The translations under genes were made by a program, and so were the position numbers. DNA of 64,000 nt from Tyto alba. Taxonomy: Eukaryota; Chordata; Aves; Strigiformes; Tytonidae. The stretch lies in NCBI RefSeq assembly GCF_018691265.1, contig NW_024881313.1, positions 1,946,501-2,010,500 on the forward strand, in the 5' to 3' direction. Positions 1 to 13,151 of this stretch are shown in pieces. The notes beneath the pieces are model-generated. The model was given only the letters and a program-made list of their open reading frames with translations, had not been told where the DNA came from and did no database searches. Positions within the stretch are counted from its first letter, which is position 1. The number at the start of each line of letters is the position of its first letter.

Positions 1-1627
1 ATCTACTCTGAAGTATTCCTTAACCTTTAAAATGTTTCCTTTCTTACCTGATGCTTTAATGCTTGCATTATGTTCCAGACCAGAGCTGTGACAGCAAAAG
101 CGTAATCTTTTTCTATCATGTTCTTCTGACAAAGGAGAGTACTTCTCTTTAGCAAAAAAATAATTGCATCTACAGTTGTAATAAACACATGCAGAAGTGT
201 GGCAAGTTGGGATGAAAAAATCCACAGTGCAACATCTATTCATTTTGTGTCTGCCTCCCTGTCCTCACCTAAGGTATGACTGCCATGACCTTCTCCCACA
301 AGTGGCACCACGTTTGTCTGTAGAAGTATAGCCCTGGGCTGCGGAGGCTTATCCTTCTCTACGGCACCCACTTCCAACCCCAGTTTCCTGCAACACTGCT
401 GGGGTGGAATAGTAAGCCTAACACATGTGCTAGCATGCACATGAATTGCTTCTAAAGAGAGAAGTGTTTCCCAAGAGGGGTGAGGAAGAGTGTGACAGAA
501 TTGAGCTGAATAAACTGAAAAATATCTGACCTTCAAACAGGTCCTTCGTGACCAGAACAGACCCACTCTATCTGCTACAGCTCATGCAGGAGCACAAAAG
601 AACAAGATTCTCCTTTCAGTGGTCTTCATGAGAGATTCCTCTTTTGGCACGGAACTGTTGACCAGCAAAACTCATACCTCTGACTTTTACATAGCCTTTT
701 TCACCCAACTCCATATGGCAGACACTTGAAAGGTAAAAGAAGCGAAGAGTGTTGGCAGAATGGAGTCCTTCCACCTATTCACAGCTGCAAAATGCAATGA
801 GTTAGGGACAAGTAAGGCACCAGGCTGAGGTAGCTTGAGAACCACAAAGCTTTTTACTTTTCACCCTTGTCCTGGTGGTTGTTAATGCAGAGTAGAGACT
901 GTCCTACAAAAGGTTTTCTTTGTGTGTAATACATTTCTTTGCAGAATCAATAACATCTCAGACCAAAGAAAAACCACGAACACTCTACTTCCTAGGAATA
1001 GCACGTTCTTGACTCTCATTCACTACTTTATCCGCCAGCTGTTTTAACTGATTAGTCAAAGGCACACTCCTTGTTGACATCAAATGTGTGGCAAAAACAA
1101 GTGTATAAATGAATAATTATTTCCAACACTTGCAATGAGATTAAGCGCTTATTGGATTAGGAAAATAACAGGATTTAATGGGGTCATTTATGCTGCAACT
1201 CTAGTATAAAAATGTACAGTGCATGCATACATATCAGATTACTATCTCCACAGTCCATCTAGATATAACCAGTTAAATATTTTATCTATCCACCACTAAT
1301 ACATTTCTGATCTCTTCCTTTTTAATACACTACAGGTGAGTGTCCTTGGGCATCTCTGCAGTGAACACGTGACACAGTTGTTATTGCCATTAGTGAACAA
1401 GCATTTTTCAGTATGAGCTAATTTTGGTATCAGAACTTTCCTACATCTGGGGAGCTGCCTTTTAAGCCTCAGGCACATACAACAAATGCCTTTCTCACTG
1501 CTTCTCCCTCTTTATGTCGCTGGAGTCATCACAAGCTCTTCCAGTTTTCATTACAGTGTCCCTACAGCTTCCCAGGAAGAAGAAAGGAAGAGGAAAGGAT
1601 GATTTGGTGAACCCACATATATACCAT
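1..1627. other. AT-rich non-coding stretch, no gene recognised
   Basis: I see no recognisable gene, RNA or repeat here. The longest open frame is 108 codons on the minus strand (240-566). It has no familiar motif and no convincing splice signals at its edges, so I read it as chance. Confidence 0.6.
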
Positions 1628-2474
1628 TGTATTGGTTGAGTTTGGCAAGGTTTTGGTGGCAGGAGGGCTGTAGGAGTGACCTATATGAGAAGTCTGGGGA
1701 CTGCCCCATGCTGCTCCACTGAGCTCCCCCACGGACACGCCACAGGACACATCTGAGCCCATCAGGCGAGTCTGTGGTGCCTCTGTGAAAACATACTTTG
1801 GAAAAGGGTAGAAAACACTGGACAGGAAGAGGAGGAGGGGAAAAAAAAAAAAAATGTGAGAAACAACAGAGGAAACACCAAGGTCAGTGGATGAGGAAGA
1901 GGTTCTTCAGGTACCAGAGCAGATACTCCCCAGCAGCCTGAGGAGAGGACCACAGCAGAGTGGATGGAAATTCTTGAAGGAACTGCAGGACATGGAGAGA
2001 CCCCACATTGGAATAGTTTTTTTCCTGAAGGATTGCAGCCTATGGAGAGGACCCACACTGGAGCAGGGGAAAAGTGTGAGGAGGAAAGAGCAGCAGAGAG
2101 AAACTACTATGTGTTGACAGGAACCTGCATTCCCCATCCTCCCCACAACACTCAGTGGGACAGTGAGAGGAGTCAGGAATGAAGGAGTGAAATTGAGCCT
2201 GGGAAAGGGGGAAGGAAGGAAAGGTGTTGTTTCAATGTTTGTATTCTTATTCCTCACTATCCAAATCTATTTAAACTGGCAATAAATTAATTTTCCCAAG
2301 TCGAGTCTATTTTGCCAGTGATGGTAACTGGTAAGTGATCTCCCTGTCCCTACCCCAACTCACAAGCTTTCTCATTCTTTTTTTTTTTTTTTTATTTATT
2401 TCCTCCCCATGTCCTGCTGAGGGGGAGTGCAGCTGGGTATCCATTTGGCTGTTAGCCACGACTAACCCATCACA
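1628..2474. mobile_element. Degenerate avian LTR-type repeat (probable solo LTR)
   Basis: The block starts with TGTATTGG and ends with CATCACA, giving the TG...CA termini of a retroviral-type LTR in about 847 bp. From memory its segments match a common dispersed avian LTR: the edge near 1628-1680 (TTTGGCAAGGTTTTGGTGGC), an interior with repeated GACCCACACTGGAGCAG-like units, the segment AATAAATTAATTTTCCCAAG near 2280, GATCTCCCTGTCCCTA near 2336, and GTCCTGCTGAGGGGGAGTG near 2410. Three degenerate modules of about 50 bp lie near 1930, 1983 and 2033. A T run (about 2378-2393) interrupts the right part. I see no gag, pol or env frame between paired LTRs, so this looks like a solo LTR. I found no clean target-site duplication, which fits an old insertion. 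The family is recalled, not searched, so the exact family name and transcriptional strand are left open. Confidence 0.78.
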
Positions 2475-5400
2475 CCACTTGCAAATTCTAGATTGATTTT
2501 TTCAGATGCTATGATCTACAGATGGCTTCGTGGTGTAGCATGCATCTTTGTTTTCCAGACTAATTTGAAAAAGAATGATCCTGAGTATCTATTCCTTACT
2601 GGTAAGATCAGTATGAACATCTGAATGGTGGAATAATAAGCTTCTTTTTTCAGTCTAGATTGCAGAGCAATGAACTTCTGGAAGCCACCCTGATCTGGAG
2701 TTGATCAGGAGAATCAAAAGCTAGATGATGCTGGAAATTGTAGGAGGATCAGAATAGAAAGAGTTGTCCACAAAAAAAAAAAGTCTTTCTGAATCCCAAA
2801 GAATACTCAGAAGTGTAGAAGCAATCAACTAAGACATGAAATACTCATAAGTATTTATCTATTTTGCATATCTTTTGACTTGTCTAAACTGAAGGAAGCT
2901 TGGTTTACATGCCATCTGCACTCTGCCTTCTGTATGCTTAATCTGCTATCTGTCCTTTAAAAAGATGTACCTGGCTGCTTAAATTCCTGGAAAACAAGCA
3001 CTAGCATTGGCTCTAAGACCCTCCTTATAAGTGACAGAAACCCAGCCTTTTTTTCTAGAATAAAGCTCAATTAAACAGTCAGTAAGTAAAGTTGTGTGTT
3101 TGCTGGTGCATCCTTTCACTGGACATTCAGACAAAATGAAAAATGTTGAGCAAATCTAAGATTTTTTAACAACTTTTTTAACTGCACAAAACATTTAACT
3201 TAACCTGAAACAGAAATTTCACTGTGTTTTGAAAGTTTCTTTACTTTTTTAAAATACATTTAAAGGCAAACTGAACATGTATAGTGTTTTCAAACCAGAA
3301 AATGATACTATTTATTTTAAAGTATTGCAATAAAAAAAATTAGACTATGTTTTCTAATTTATTTTCAGGAGTTTAAGGTTGGGTTTTGGTTGGTTTTGAC
3401 AAGTAACTTGATAAAATGAAATCAAATTCTCAGAGTTGTTTGGTATTGCTGAACCTACCTTTTTTATGTATAAGAAAAATACATACACTGTATCAGATGA
3501 AGAATATTGACAGACTCTACCTGGAGCCAGACACACTTCACCTGGAGTGTTAAAGCTCTGGAGCCGCCACAAGGGAAAAGTCTGGGGAAGGTTGAGGGAT
3601 GGATCAGTGCTTCTTATTGATCCCAGCAAAGTTGCTTAGTCTTTGAATACCAGACTAAGCTATAAAGCATCTAAAAAACCTAAATAAACAAAAGAACAAA
3701 TATGCCCTTTGATGTCATTTTATTTAGGTAAAGCTTCCAACAAAGTAAAAAAGACTGTAGCTTATCTCCTTGGAAAGTGAATGTATAATTTAATTAATAT
3801 TTCTCATATTTTTTTAAGTTTTGTGAACAAAGCAAAAAGCCTGGCCAAGAGAGCACAACAAACTGATCACCCCAAATCTGGATTCAACAGGTATAGTCAA
3901 TATTAAAGAGCAACCATATTTTCACCAAAGCCATCTTCCCCTCTTATTGCTACAGATGACACACACCTCACATTTGAACTGTCGCACGCCCTGAGGCTGT
4001 GCGAATGCAACATGCAAAGACTAAACTCTGCTCACAAGTATATACTTAGCTTTAAGCAAAGGGATGATCTTATAACGTCTAGGAAATACTCTCACTCTGA
4101 GAGCTGAGCATGTATCTGAATACCTCACTGTAGGTTCCCAGCAAATTCCTGTCTCTTACTTGTTTAATAAGTATCACGTCCACATGGTTAGACTAACCCA
4201 AGAGGTGGTGAACAGGAGGTTCAACTCTCATTTGGCAGCCTAACTCTTTCACAGAGACGGTGTGAGCAGTTTTGAAGGCACAAAGTATGGCTGCCTTGGA
4301 TCACCAGATGACTGCATTATTGCAAGGAAATGGGGGTGAAGGAAGAAAGAAGGATGCACACCCCTGCCCATACACAACCCCTACAACCTGCTGTCACATT
4401 TGAGGGAGGGAGGAAGACAGGCAGCAACACCTCTTAACAGCTCACAGCCAGAATGGCTGGAGGAGGAAGGAGGCAGCAGAGGTGGATCTGCTTCCATGTT
4501 TTAGCAAAGAAGAAAGGGAGAGTAACCTTGCCACAGCCTGCTTTATGTGGGACAGGGCAGGAAGGAACCTGGGAAAGCAGGACACTTGCTCTCCCAGCAC
4601 CCATAAATCCAGCTGAAATCCTGACCTTCAAGGTGACAATCCTGCCCCTGAATCTGCCAAGGCTGGATCACTGCTGAACTAGGACATAAGCTTCTTTGGG
4701 CTAGGTCTATAGGCCTACTTACTTCTCATCTTATCCCTGTGGTGGGATTTACTGGAACTGACTGCAGTCAGTTCCACACCTCGTCTATGCTTGCAGTAAC
4801 TGACTGGATCAAGCCCAACTACTTCTGAAAGCTTTCTGTCTTTCCTTACCCAAATATAAGAAGCTTCATTTTGTGGAAAGCCTAGCACTTTTCCTTTGTG
4901 ATTTTGCTGGTAAAACATGGTGTTCATCACACAACACCATGGACCCTAAGTCAGTAGGGATATTTCCCTTATTTTCATGCACCTCTCTTGGATAAAGTGA
5001 TATGAGGTATTCTGGCTATCAGTACATATTACAAAGCTATATAAAGCCCACAATCAGTTTTCCTTAGGAAAGGAATACAGTTATGGAAACCAGTCTTATA
5101 CTGGTGGAAGGCAGAACTGCTACCAAGGCAGGGCTCTCAGGATCAAGTGAAGTCACCAAGGTGCCAAGGTTATGGACCAGCGCAGGATCTCCCATGTCCA
5201 TGATGTAAAACACGTTCCCCCCCACCAGACTCTCCCACTGATAAACCCTCAACTCAGATTTGTAGACAAAGCCAGCCTTCTGCTCTTTGGTGAGTTTTCT
5301 TGAGGCCAAACCCGTAGCTGCTGGGTTTTCTTAAGAATGTTTTTTCTTCTCTTTTTTCTATAAGAACAGCGTCTTGGACTTTTTGGACTTGCTTAGGCAC

Positions 5401-8400
5401 TCTGTATATAAAATAGATATGGATATGCTTGTCTGCTCACCCTGTTCATCCCCCAAAATCTCCCCACATTCACCTGGTCACTGACTGAATAAACTGACTT
5501 TATTTCCCCCATCTCAGGATCAAACCAGAAAGGGAATAGCTTATCTTATACTCTGTTCCATATCAACATACTGGATGACTATCTAAAAGAGGCATTGTGT
5601 TCTCAGTAGTGTGCAAATATTGGTTCAAATACTATACGTCTGTGATTTAATCCCAATACATTCTTTAGATTGTATTGTCAAATCCTTTCCCTTTTCCTTT
5701 TTAAAATCAGAAATACAAAATTTTATGATAGTGTGAATTGTTTTAACCAAGAAATTGGACTAAGGGACAGAAGTTGAGACATGCATAGTTGTGGTTTCTG
5801 CAACTAAACTACAGCCAGATTTGTCATAAAAATCCTTACATATCCAATGTTCAGTACGTCATGTTGTATGCTGTTTCAGTACACACACTCAAATAACAGG
5901 AAAGTAACATAACTTAAGGGGTTTATGCTCATTTTTAACCCTGTTCACATGTGCATTTGCTGTGCAAAGCTAGATGACAAAACTTTTATGAAAACTTGAG
6001 GTAAATTCACTATGTGCTATTCTACTTATATACTCACCACACAAACACATAGACATGCACATACACTCATTCCTATCTACATCGATAACCAAATCAGAAA
6101 ATAAAACTGGTTTTCATGTTGTCTGTGCCTATTCACAGTGACGTTGCAAAGCTGGGACTTGAAAATACCTTCATTGCTTGCAGCTGTCTTACATACAAGG
6201 ATTCCTGAGCTCAGTACAGAATTTCTACTTTCTTTACTCTTTTCCTATTTGAAGACCTCTTGTATATTTTCCTAGTTCTTTTCCCACTATCCTCTTTACT
6301 GAGCTCCTGACATCTGTCCTCTCCCAAATGTTTCCTACATTTTTAATCAGATCATCCATGCAGAGACATAGATGTGATCACATACTGCATTCCTCATCAG
6401 AGGTTTCCGAAGACATCACCATCACCCACACAGCAGTGTCTCCCTTTCCTAGAACATCTCCTCACAGATCACTACAGATGGGCCCAGTCTCAGGCTCCCT
6501 TTGAACACCTCTCTCCTTGCACACAACTCATACTTCTTTTCAAAAATGCTCTCTTCCCTTTGTGGATAAGGGATGCATTTATACTTACAGTAATCCATGT
6601 ATATTTTGTGGCCAAAATTCACAAATATAACTTAAGTATCCAGGCTTGAAATGTCTAATCTCAAGGAAGCTGATTTAGATCAGAGCAGCCTCTCTGCTGA
6701 AAAGACATCACACTATCACTTCATTTCCTCTGCTGGCTTCCTGTTGAAGACAAGGTCATATGCATGATTTTAGCCTGTATTTTCAAATCCACATGTATGC
6801 CTAGTCTGAATTATGTGCGGAATTGCTTTGTCCTCTGCAAACGTGACACTTTGCATCAGCTACTCTCCAGATGTGAAAAAAGTGTCTCTGTGCAGAAACG
6901 TGTTAGTGCAGGAGACAGAACTTGGCCGGCAGCTGATGTGCATAGCTAGAAAGGAATTCACGTCCGGTATGCACAGGAGGACCACAGACTCATCACCTCA
7001 AACACAACATATATCCTACCACCTATTGCACAACATATATCCCACCATGTATCCCTAAGCAACACTTCACAAAATAGTCTGAAACAAAAGCAAGCCAGAA
7101 GATGGATGGACAAACAGGTACCTTTGCAAGTGTAAGTGGCAGACTAAAAACATGAATTGCTTTATTCACGAAGGGTAAAGCTTTAAAAAATATACCCAAT
7201 CATTAGATTGCTTAAACTGGGGCTCAATATATTTGTCATGCATACACTTTCTCATGCAGATAGTGTCCATGCTGCCCACACACTGGCACATACCTATAGG
7301 TCAACCGCAAGTCAAACACATCAGTGTCACACTGAATGAATCCCCATCCCACTGTGGTCATTGAACATGCTTATTTATACACTGACTACTCCTGTGACTG
7401 AAAGCAGGTGGGATCTGGACAAAGATTTGCACAGTTCGCACCATTTACTTAAAACCTCTTATGCAGGTTTTAACTTGTGTCTTAATTCCTGTTTTCATAT
7501 TCATTTTTCACTAGCTTGAACACGAGAGAAAAAAAATGAGTCAGTCAGTAAGAGTATGTTCCTTCGTAACTAGGAGCTCAGATTTCAGACACAGGATCTG
7601 CTTTGGCTTTTGTATAGCTCGAACAAATTTACATTAAGTGACAAGTGATGTCATACAGCTGAAGGACATAAATGTCAATATGTGATTTATGGTTTATATA
7701 GTCACAGACTCAAGAAAGAACTGTAGTAGGGAAACTGGAGTGATTATTTTTTCAGTACTCTGGAGAATCTTCAGCCCACATTTATCTCGGCAAGTGCTGC
7801 ATATGCTCTGTGCTTTTCAGAATCAGGCCCCTATAGTCCTACTGCTGTAGGGACAGAAACACAACCTGAGCGGTCTCCTCCTTCAGATATGGGAAGATTT
7901 ACTCAGAATGTTTGCGAACAAACTGTCTTGTAGATTTTCTGCCTTCAACAAATGTACAAAGCAACCTATCAGGATGTATAAATGAATTGCTTCTTATCAG
8001 CTGCGGGACTCTGTAGCACCCTTCGTGCATTTAGAGACTGGAAACTGTTTGTGTTACCAGTTAAGCCCACCACAACCAAATCAGCATAGTCAGAGCTGCA
8101 AGTTCAGAAACCATCATGAAAATTGAGGTTTGCCATTCATGCTGGGCTGCGTTACCTTTACGGTATCTTTTCTACCTACGTGTGTGAGGTGAGGTCTCCC
8201 TCAGCTCTTTGTAGCCTTTTCCACTCCAGCCGCCAGTTGCATCCTCACAGAGAGCAGTTTGTGAGGCCCATAAGAGAGGAAAACAGTGTGATGATCATGA
8301 GTCCCTCCACCTCTACGGGAAGGGGTGAACCTAAATGGAAAGTCTGTCTTTGGTGCCTATACAGTGTGTACAGTTCGTCCTTGAGATAAGACTTTAAATT

Positions 8401-9479
8401 ATGACTAAGGATTCCCACTCGCACAAGTGCCTTCAGCTTCAGCCTTCCACACTAACAGCTGCCTGGTAGGCTGTTGCCCTTTGAGATCACCTCAGACAAA
8501 TACACCAACATAAAACTGGTTTCTGCCCTGAGCCATATTAAAACAATTTCTCCAAACAATGATTTTGGCCAAACTCAATCTAAAAAAATGACCTTTTATT
8601 TTAAAGTGCATCCAGTACCTTCCTTAACGTAGCATCCAAAGCAGAGATGTGTTACAGAATGGGTTTTGAACAACTTTTTCTGACTTGTAAGTTAAATTAG
8701 CACTTTTAATACAACCAAAGTAGCAATGTGGCAGTGGAAACCCTGTATTTGTGCAGGGAAGGTAAGACTGGTAAGATAAAGTCCAAAAAATCCCCTAAAT
8801 ATCACCCATATGTAAAATGGTATAAAACTATAGTAAAAATACAGCTATTTAGGGAAACAGGACATTAGTATGACTGGATGCATAAAGAAAACTGATACAC
8901 GTGCATATCAATATGATGTTTAACCTCTTGGAAATCAGTTAAATCAGCAGAGTGGCTGAAACTATTAACCTAAAACAAAGTGTTACTACTTCAAATGCAC
9001 AAATAGCCAGATTCTGATAATAGAGCTGCTTCTCTGATCCAGAGTTTCTTGCCATACTCTATACTTCAGGGTTGCTTCAGCAAAGTGAACTGATACAGTG
9101 GGAATAGGAATGCTTAATCTCAAAGGCAGCTGTATTTTTAAATATATTTTTTAGCACTCCGTGATGTATTTGCCTGTGTCAGGAGACTTAAATATTTAAA
9201 CAGGGTGACAAAGTTCATTTCAACCTCAATGACAGTCAAACCCCCTGACATCCCCCTTTTGTAATGTGAGCAGAATTTTCTTCGTAGAAATAGCCTACCT
9301 GAAAGGAGCAAAGAAAAAAAAATGTTCTAACTTTTAAAGCCCTGAAAGTCTTTGCAATGCCACTCTCACCTTTACCTCCTTAATTACCCCACCCATTCCC
9401 TGCTGATGGCCATTTATTTTCCAAACCAAGCTGCAAGCACGTTCACCGTGGAAAACCAGCTGCCCACCTTTTATCGCTT
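2475..9479. other. AT-rich non-coding stretch, no gene recognised
   Basis: About 7 kb without a recognisable exon, RNA gene or clear interspersed repeat. All open frames are below 95 codons, are interrupted by stops and match no family I know. The minus-strand frame at 5064-5309 (81 codons) is the least bad, but no splice sites support it. A small direct repeat is present at 7003-7047. GC content and CpG density rise only in the last few hundred bases, towards the island that follows. Confidence 0.6.
7003..7047. repeat. Imperfect direct repeat, two 19-nt copies
   Basis: The copies at 7003-7021 and 7029-7047 share CACAACATATATCC followed by T or C and then ACCA. They differ at one position and have a period of 26 bp. 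This looks like a small local duplication. Confidence 0.75.
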
Positions 9480-10060
9480 AACATCCCCGGGAGAGGAGGC
9501 TAGCAGCGATTCGGGACCTCCCAGGGGACCGGGCTTTTTTCAGTCTGATCTCAGGCCTAAACCCTCCCAGGGCAGCTCGGGCTGCCTCGTTCTTTCCCGA
9601 GCACGGCTTTCAGGTCTGCCGGAGGGGTGTGTCTGTCCTCCGGCAGACCCGGGGATGAGCAAGCGTCTTTAAAATGTGACAGAACGAGAAACGCGGATTT
9701 GTTTTCTCACCCGGCGCGGCCTCTGGGGTTTGGGCGGGCTCCGGGTCACCCCGCGCGGAGCCATCTTGTGGTCCGGCACCGCAACGGCAACCGGCGGGGC
9801 CCGGCCGGCGCCGCACCCTCCCGCTCGCCCCGGCACCCTCCCGCTCGCCCCGGCACCCTCCCGCTCGCCCCCGCACCCTCCCGCTCGCCCCCGCACCCTC
9901 CCGCTCGCCGTGCCCCCGCGCCTCTCCGGCCCCAGGAGACGTGATAATCCACCCCCCATCTTGGCTCTCCAGCGCCCGCACGCCTCTGTGCGCCCGCCGG
10001 GTGCTGGCCGCCGATCCCCCTGCACAGGCCGCTCTCAGACGTGCACTGTAATTTTGGCGA
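9480..10060. promoter_or_regulatory. CpG island with YY1-like motifs, candidate promoter
   Basis: The background is AT-rich, but this segment is strongly G+C-rich with frequent CpG, as in promoters of housekeeping, regulatory or lncRNA genes. Two YY1-type motifs are visible: GCCATCTTG at 9760-9768 and CCCATCTTGG at about 9956-9964. YY1 sites of this form often lie just downstream of start sites in TATA-less promoters. A minisatellite occupies 9811-9910. Frames of up to 258 codons cross the island but are translations of the repeat and GC-rich sequence. Direction and transcript are unknown, and no exon with clear splice donor was identified. Confidence 0.6.
9811..9910. repeat. 20-bp minisatellite, five copies, inside CpG island
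   Basis: Five consecutive copies of a 20-bp unit close to CGGCACCCTCCCGCTCGCCC run from 9811 to 9910. Copies differ mainly at the second base (C or G), and the last differs at its end. Each copy contributes several CpGs and C tracts, so the minus strand is G-rich. Near-identity between copies implies recent expansion or ongoing homogenisation, so copy number is probably polymorphic. Confidence 0.95.
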
Positions 10061-10644
10061 CAGCCAGGGGCAACAGCAGCGCCGGTGCGAGTTGGCATTA
10101 GCTTTTCTAGCTGAAACACTGAGGGGAAGGCAGAGCAGTGTAGAAGGAAAAGCTTTTCCTTGGGTGGGAAACGATAATGGTTGACCTCAGGTGTGCGTGC
10201 TTGGCTCCTATTGAAGCACTGCCAGTGCCGGCCAGAGAGGAGAGGCATGACGGAGCTCTCACAAGCCCCATTCTTGCACCGTCCCTTATTTTGGCTTGCT
10301 CGTACCAGGCCCCCTCGCAGGGTTGAGCACTTCTGGCCATCCCAGCCACGCTGGGAGGAGGCTCCACACGGCTGAGGGCTGCGCAAGCAAGGGGAAAGCT
10401 GTTTGCCTTTCTGCCGCTGTCACAGGGCAAGGGAGGGATTAGTCTTGGCTTAGAAAAGACCATTCAGAGGAAAGGAAGAGGTATCTGTTAAGTGAAATAT
10501 GGTTTAAACTGAATAACACGAGGGTATGAAAAAGGTAGTGTGTTTTGCATAGAGAGTTAGCAGCAACTGTGCTGACAAACAGGGGAAATAACACCTCAAG
10601 AATGGCTCCGTCACAAAGAGTTTAATCTGCTGCAAGGGCTTGAC

Positions 10645-10684
10645 TTTTTTTTTTTTTTTTTTTGGTTTGGTTTGGTTTGGTTTT
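10645..10684. repeat. T run followed by (GGTTT)n
   Basis: A run of about 19 T is followed by four GGTTT units. It is a simple repeat and could be the decayed tail of an old retroposed sequence on the minus strand, but nothing next to it is recognisable. Confidence 0.9.
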
Positions 10685-13123
10685 ACCGGTAACAAGCGGT
10701 GGGTGCGTGGAGGGGCTGGGAGGAACGGGGCAGGAAGAGAAGCGCCTGGAGCTCTCTCTCCTCTTGCTGTTTCTCTCTGCTCGCAGCGGCAGCCAGCGTG
10801 CAAACCCCTGAGCAGTGTGCGGAAAGGAAACAGAAACCAACCCACTCCCAAGCACACCTGAGTGCTTGCAGCCCCATCCTTCACGTAGTGAATCAAAAAG
10901 CGTAAGGAAATGGGAAAATCGGGCTCTTCCAGAGCGTTGCAGTCCAGTGCCCTGCCAGACCTGTTCTTCCAGCACCTGGTGTAAAAGACGGCTCCCTACA
11001 CACCACATGGCTAACCCAGGAGACCCCCAGACCCCACGTCTTCAAACAGGAGCGTGATTGTAGCAGTTGATTACCCACTATTTTGACATTTATGTCCACC
11101 TTGGCCTCTCCTTCCTCCTTAGATGCTTCCTTCCATAATCTGCCAAAATGGATGTGATCTTCCACGCAGTGGACAAGATCTTAATTATGTCTACTGGGAA
11201 ATGAAGCAGTCTCTGCCTCCCTGACACACAGCCATGCCACTGGCCATGGGAGTGAGGGGGGAGCAGAAGCTGGCTACCAGGAGCTTCATCTTGTTCAGGC
11301 AGAAAGAAGGCAAAGAAATAAAGTTTCTCCTTCCCCCTCCACTTCCAACTTGTAACAAACAGTGTGACTAAACAAGAACAAGAGGTTCTTGTTATTCCAA
11401 CATACTACTAGAAACAAAGCAAGTCTGACATGTTCCTACCTCTCCCATACTGCAGACGGTCTGTAACAGTCCCTGCTGATCTGTTGTGCTTGTGCAAGTG
11501 TTTGTAGAGCAGCTTACTAAATCAGCAACTGAAGCAGCCCAGCCTGAAGAAGTGCTTCGAAAACAAACAAAAAAAAAAAAGAGTGATTGTCCACTAAACA
11601 TTTATATCCATTGCATTGCCTCATGGAGCTGTTAGAATAAGCAGAAAGACATCAGTCTTCAGCCAGCTTTCCCAAGACAGAATGTGTGCTAGTCTCTACC
11701 ATTGTAAAGCCATCAGAGTCACAATAAATAGGAAAAATGTTCTTATTGTTTCTGTGTGTGAAACAGAGACATGGGCTCCAAGTCCCTGCTTGGTGACTCT
11801 CGGGGAGTTGTGCAAGCCCCACAGGGCCTCAGCCTGCCACCTGCAAAAATCGACCGGCTTCCCTGCCTGGGACAGCAGGTAACCAAAAGCCTGTGGCACA
11901 CTCTGACATAGTTAGAATGGAGTCCATGAAAGCACTGGAGCTAGAAATTCCTCTGCCACCCTCAGGCAAGGGGTTCTGGGGAGGATTTCTGGCTCTGAGG
12001 GATGGCGACCACCCAGGCTGGCCCAGCAAGCTGGCACAGGGCAGCTACGTCAGCGTGGCACTGTGCCCAGCTTGTCAGCTCTTCCAAGAGAGTTTCCTCA
12101 CTGCCCTGGGTCACGTCTTTCTCACGAAGATTTTACAGGGATGTCATAACTATATATCCTCCCATATGCACAGTTAAGAATTAGAGCTTTCCTAACTCCA
12201 CATAATTATTAACATGAGAGCAATTTCACAGAAAGATCAAATAGCTTGTTATTAAAAGACCAATGAAGAACATAAAAAGCTACCAATTGGCATAAGAAAT
12301 CTTGATTCCAGAACACTAAAACCCATAACCTATAGAGTGTTTACTTTATATCATATGATATACGTGCTATGGAATGTATTTTTCAAATTCCACCTGTCCT
12401 GTGCTATGTGGGAACAGTATAATTCATAATGTGGATCTCCAGGTAATGGAGAAGTGATGCTTAGTGTGCCTGGCTTTTGCCTAATCCCACACTTTTATGA
12501 TCAGACCTCAGAATATTATTTTAAGTTCAGCTAAAACATTAATTGGAGATTCTGATTTATAGCTGATTTTTTTTTTTCATCACTGAACAGATAAAGTAAG
12601 CTATAATGAGAACTTCCTGGATGATAGATGTCATTCTCCTGAGCAGTGCTATTAGCACTTGTCCAGTTTCAGGAATATATATTAAAGAAAAAAAAGACAC
12701 ACATATGGCTGGGTGTAATTATGTAGCCCTTCAGAGTAGAACTATTTAAGAGAACACAGCTTTGTAAAGCTATGTTTATCTCCTTTTAGTTTCTATTACT
12801 TTTTCCAAGTCTGTCAGCTTTACATATAATTTTACATTTTGTCAAATGAAGTTGATAACACTTAATTTCACAAAAATAAAGGCCAACACTCATAAACTAC
12901 AATAACAAGCCAACACATGCCTGCAACTGTGAATGAGAAGGGGTACAAGAAAAAGGCCTTGTTTTTGTAACCAAACAAATTTCAGTTTGCATTTCACAAG
13001 GGATTATCATTAGTCTTGAGCAAATTCAGTGTCTGTGAACGTCTTACATTAATCTTATGGTCCATAGGTTTTGCAGAGCTAGCTTGGCTTTGCAGACGTT
13101 ACTTTGATGTAATTTAAACCTCC

Positions 13124-13151
13124 TTTTTTTTTTTTTTTTTTTTTTTTTTTT
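13124..13151. repeat. Poly(T) tract, about 28 nt
   Basis: An uninterrupted T homopolymer in AT-rich DNA. No recognisable retroposon body adjoins it on either side. Confidence 0.95.

Noticed and set aside
5064..5309. 81-codon minus-strand frame starting MASRKLTKEQ
   Set aside because: Superficially protein-like but without splice signals or a recognised family.
9811..9910. CRISPR-like repeat array
   Set aside because: The units are contiguous with no spacers, and the context is vertebrate.
9610..10386. 258-codon open frame on the minus strand
   Set aside because: Its centre is the translated 20-bp minisatellite, and the rest is GC-driven. No known family.
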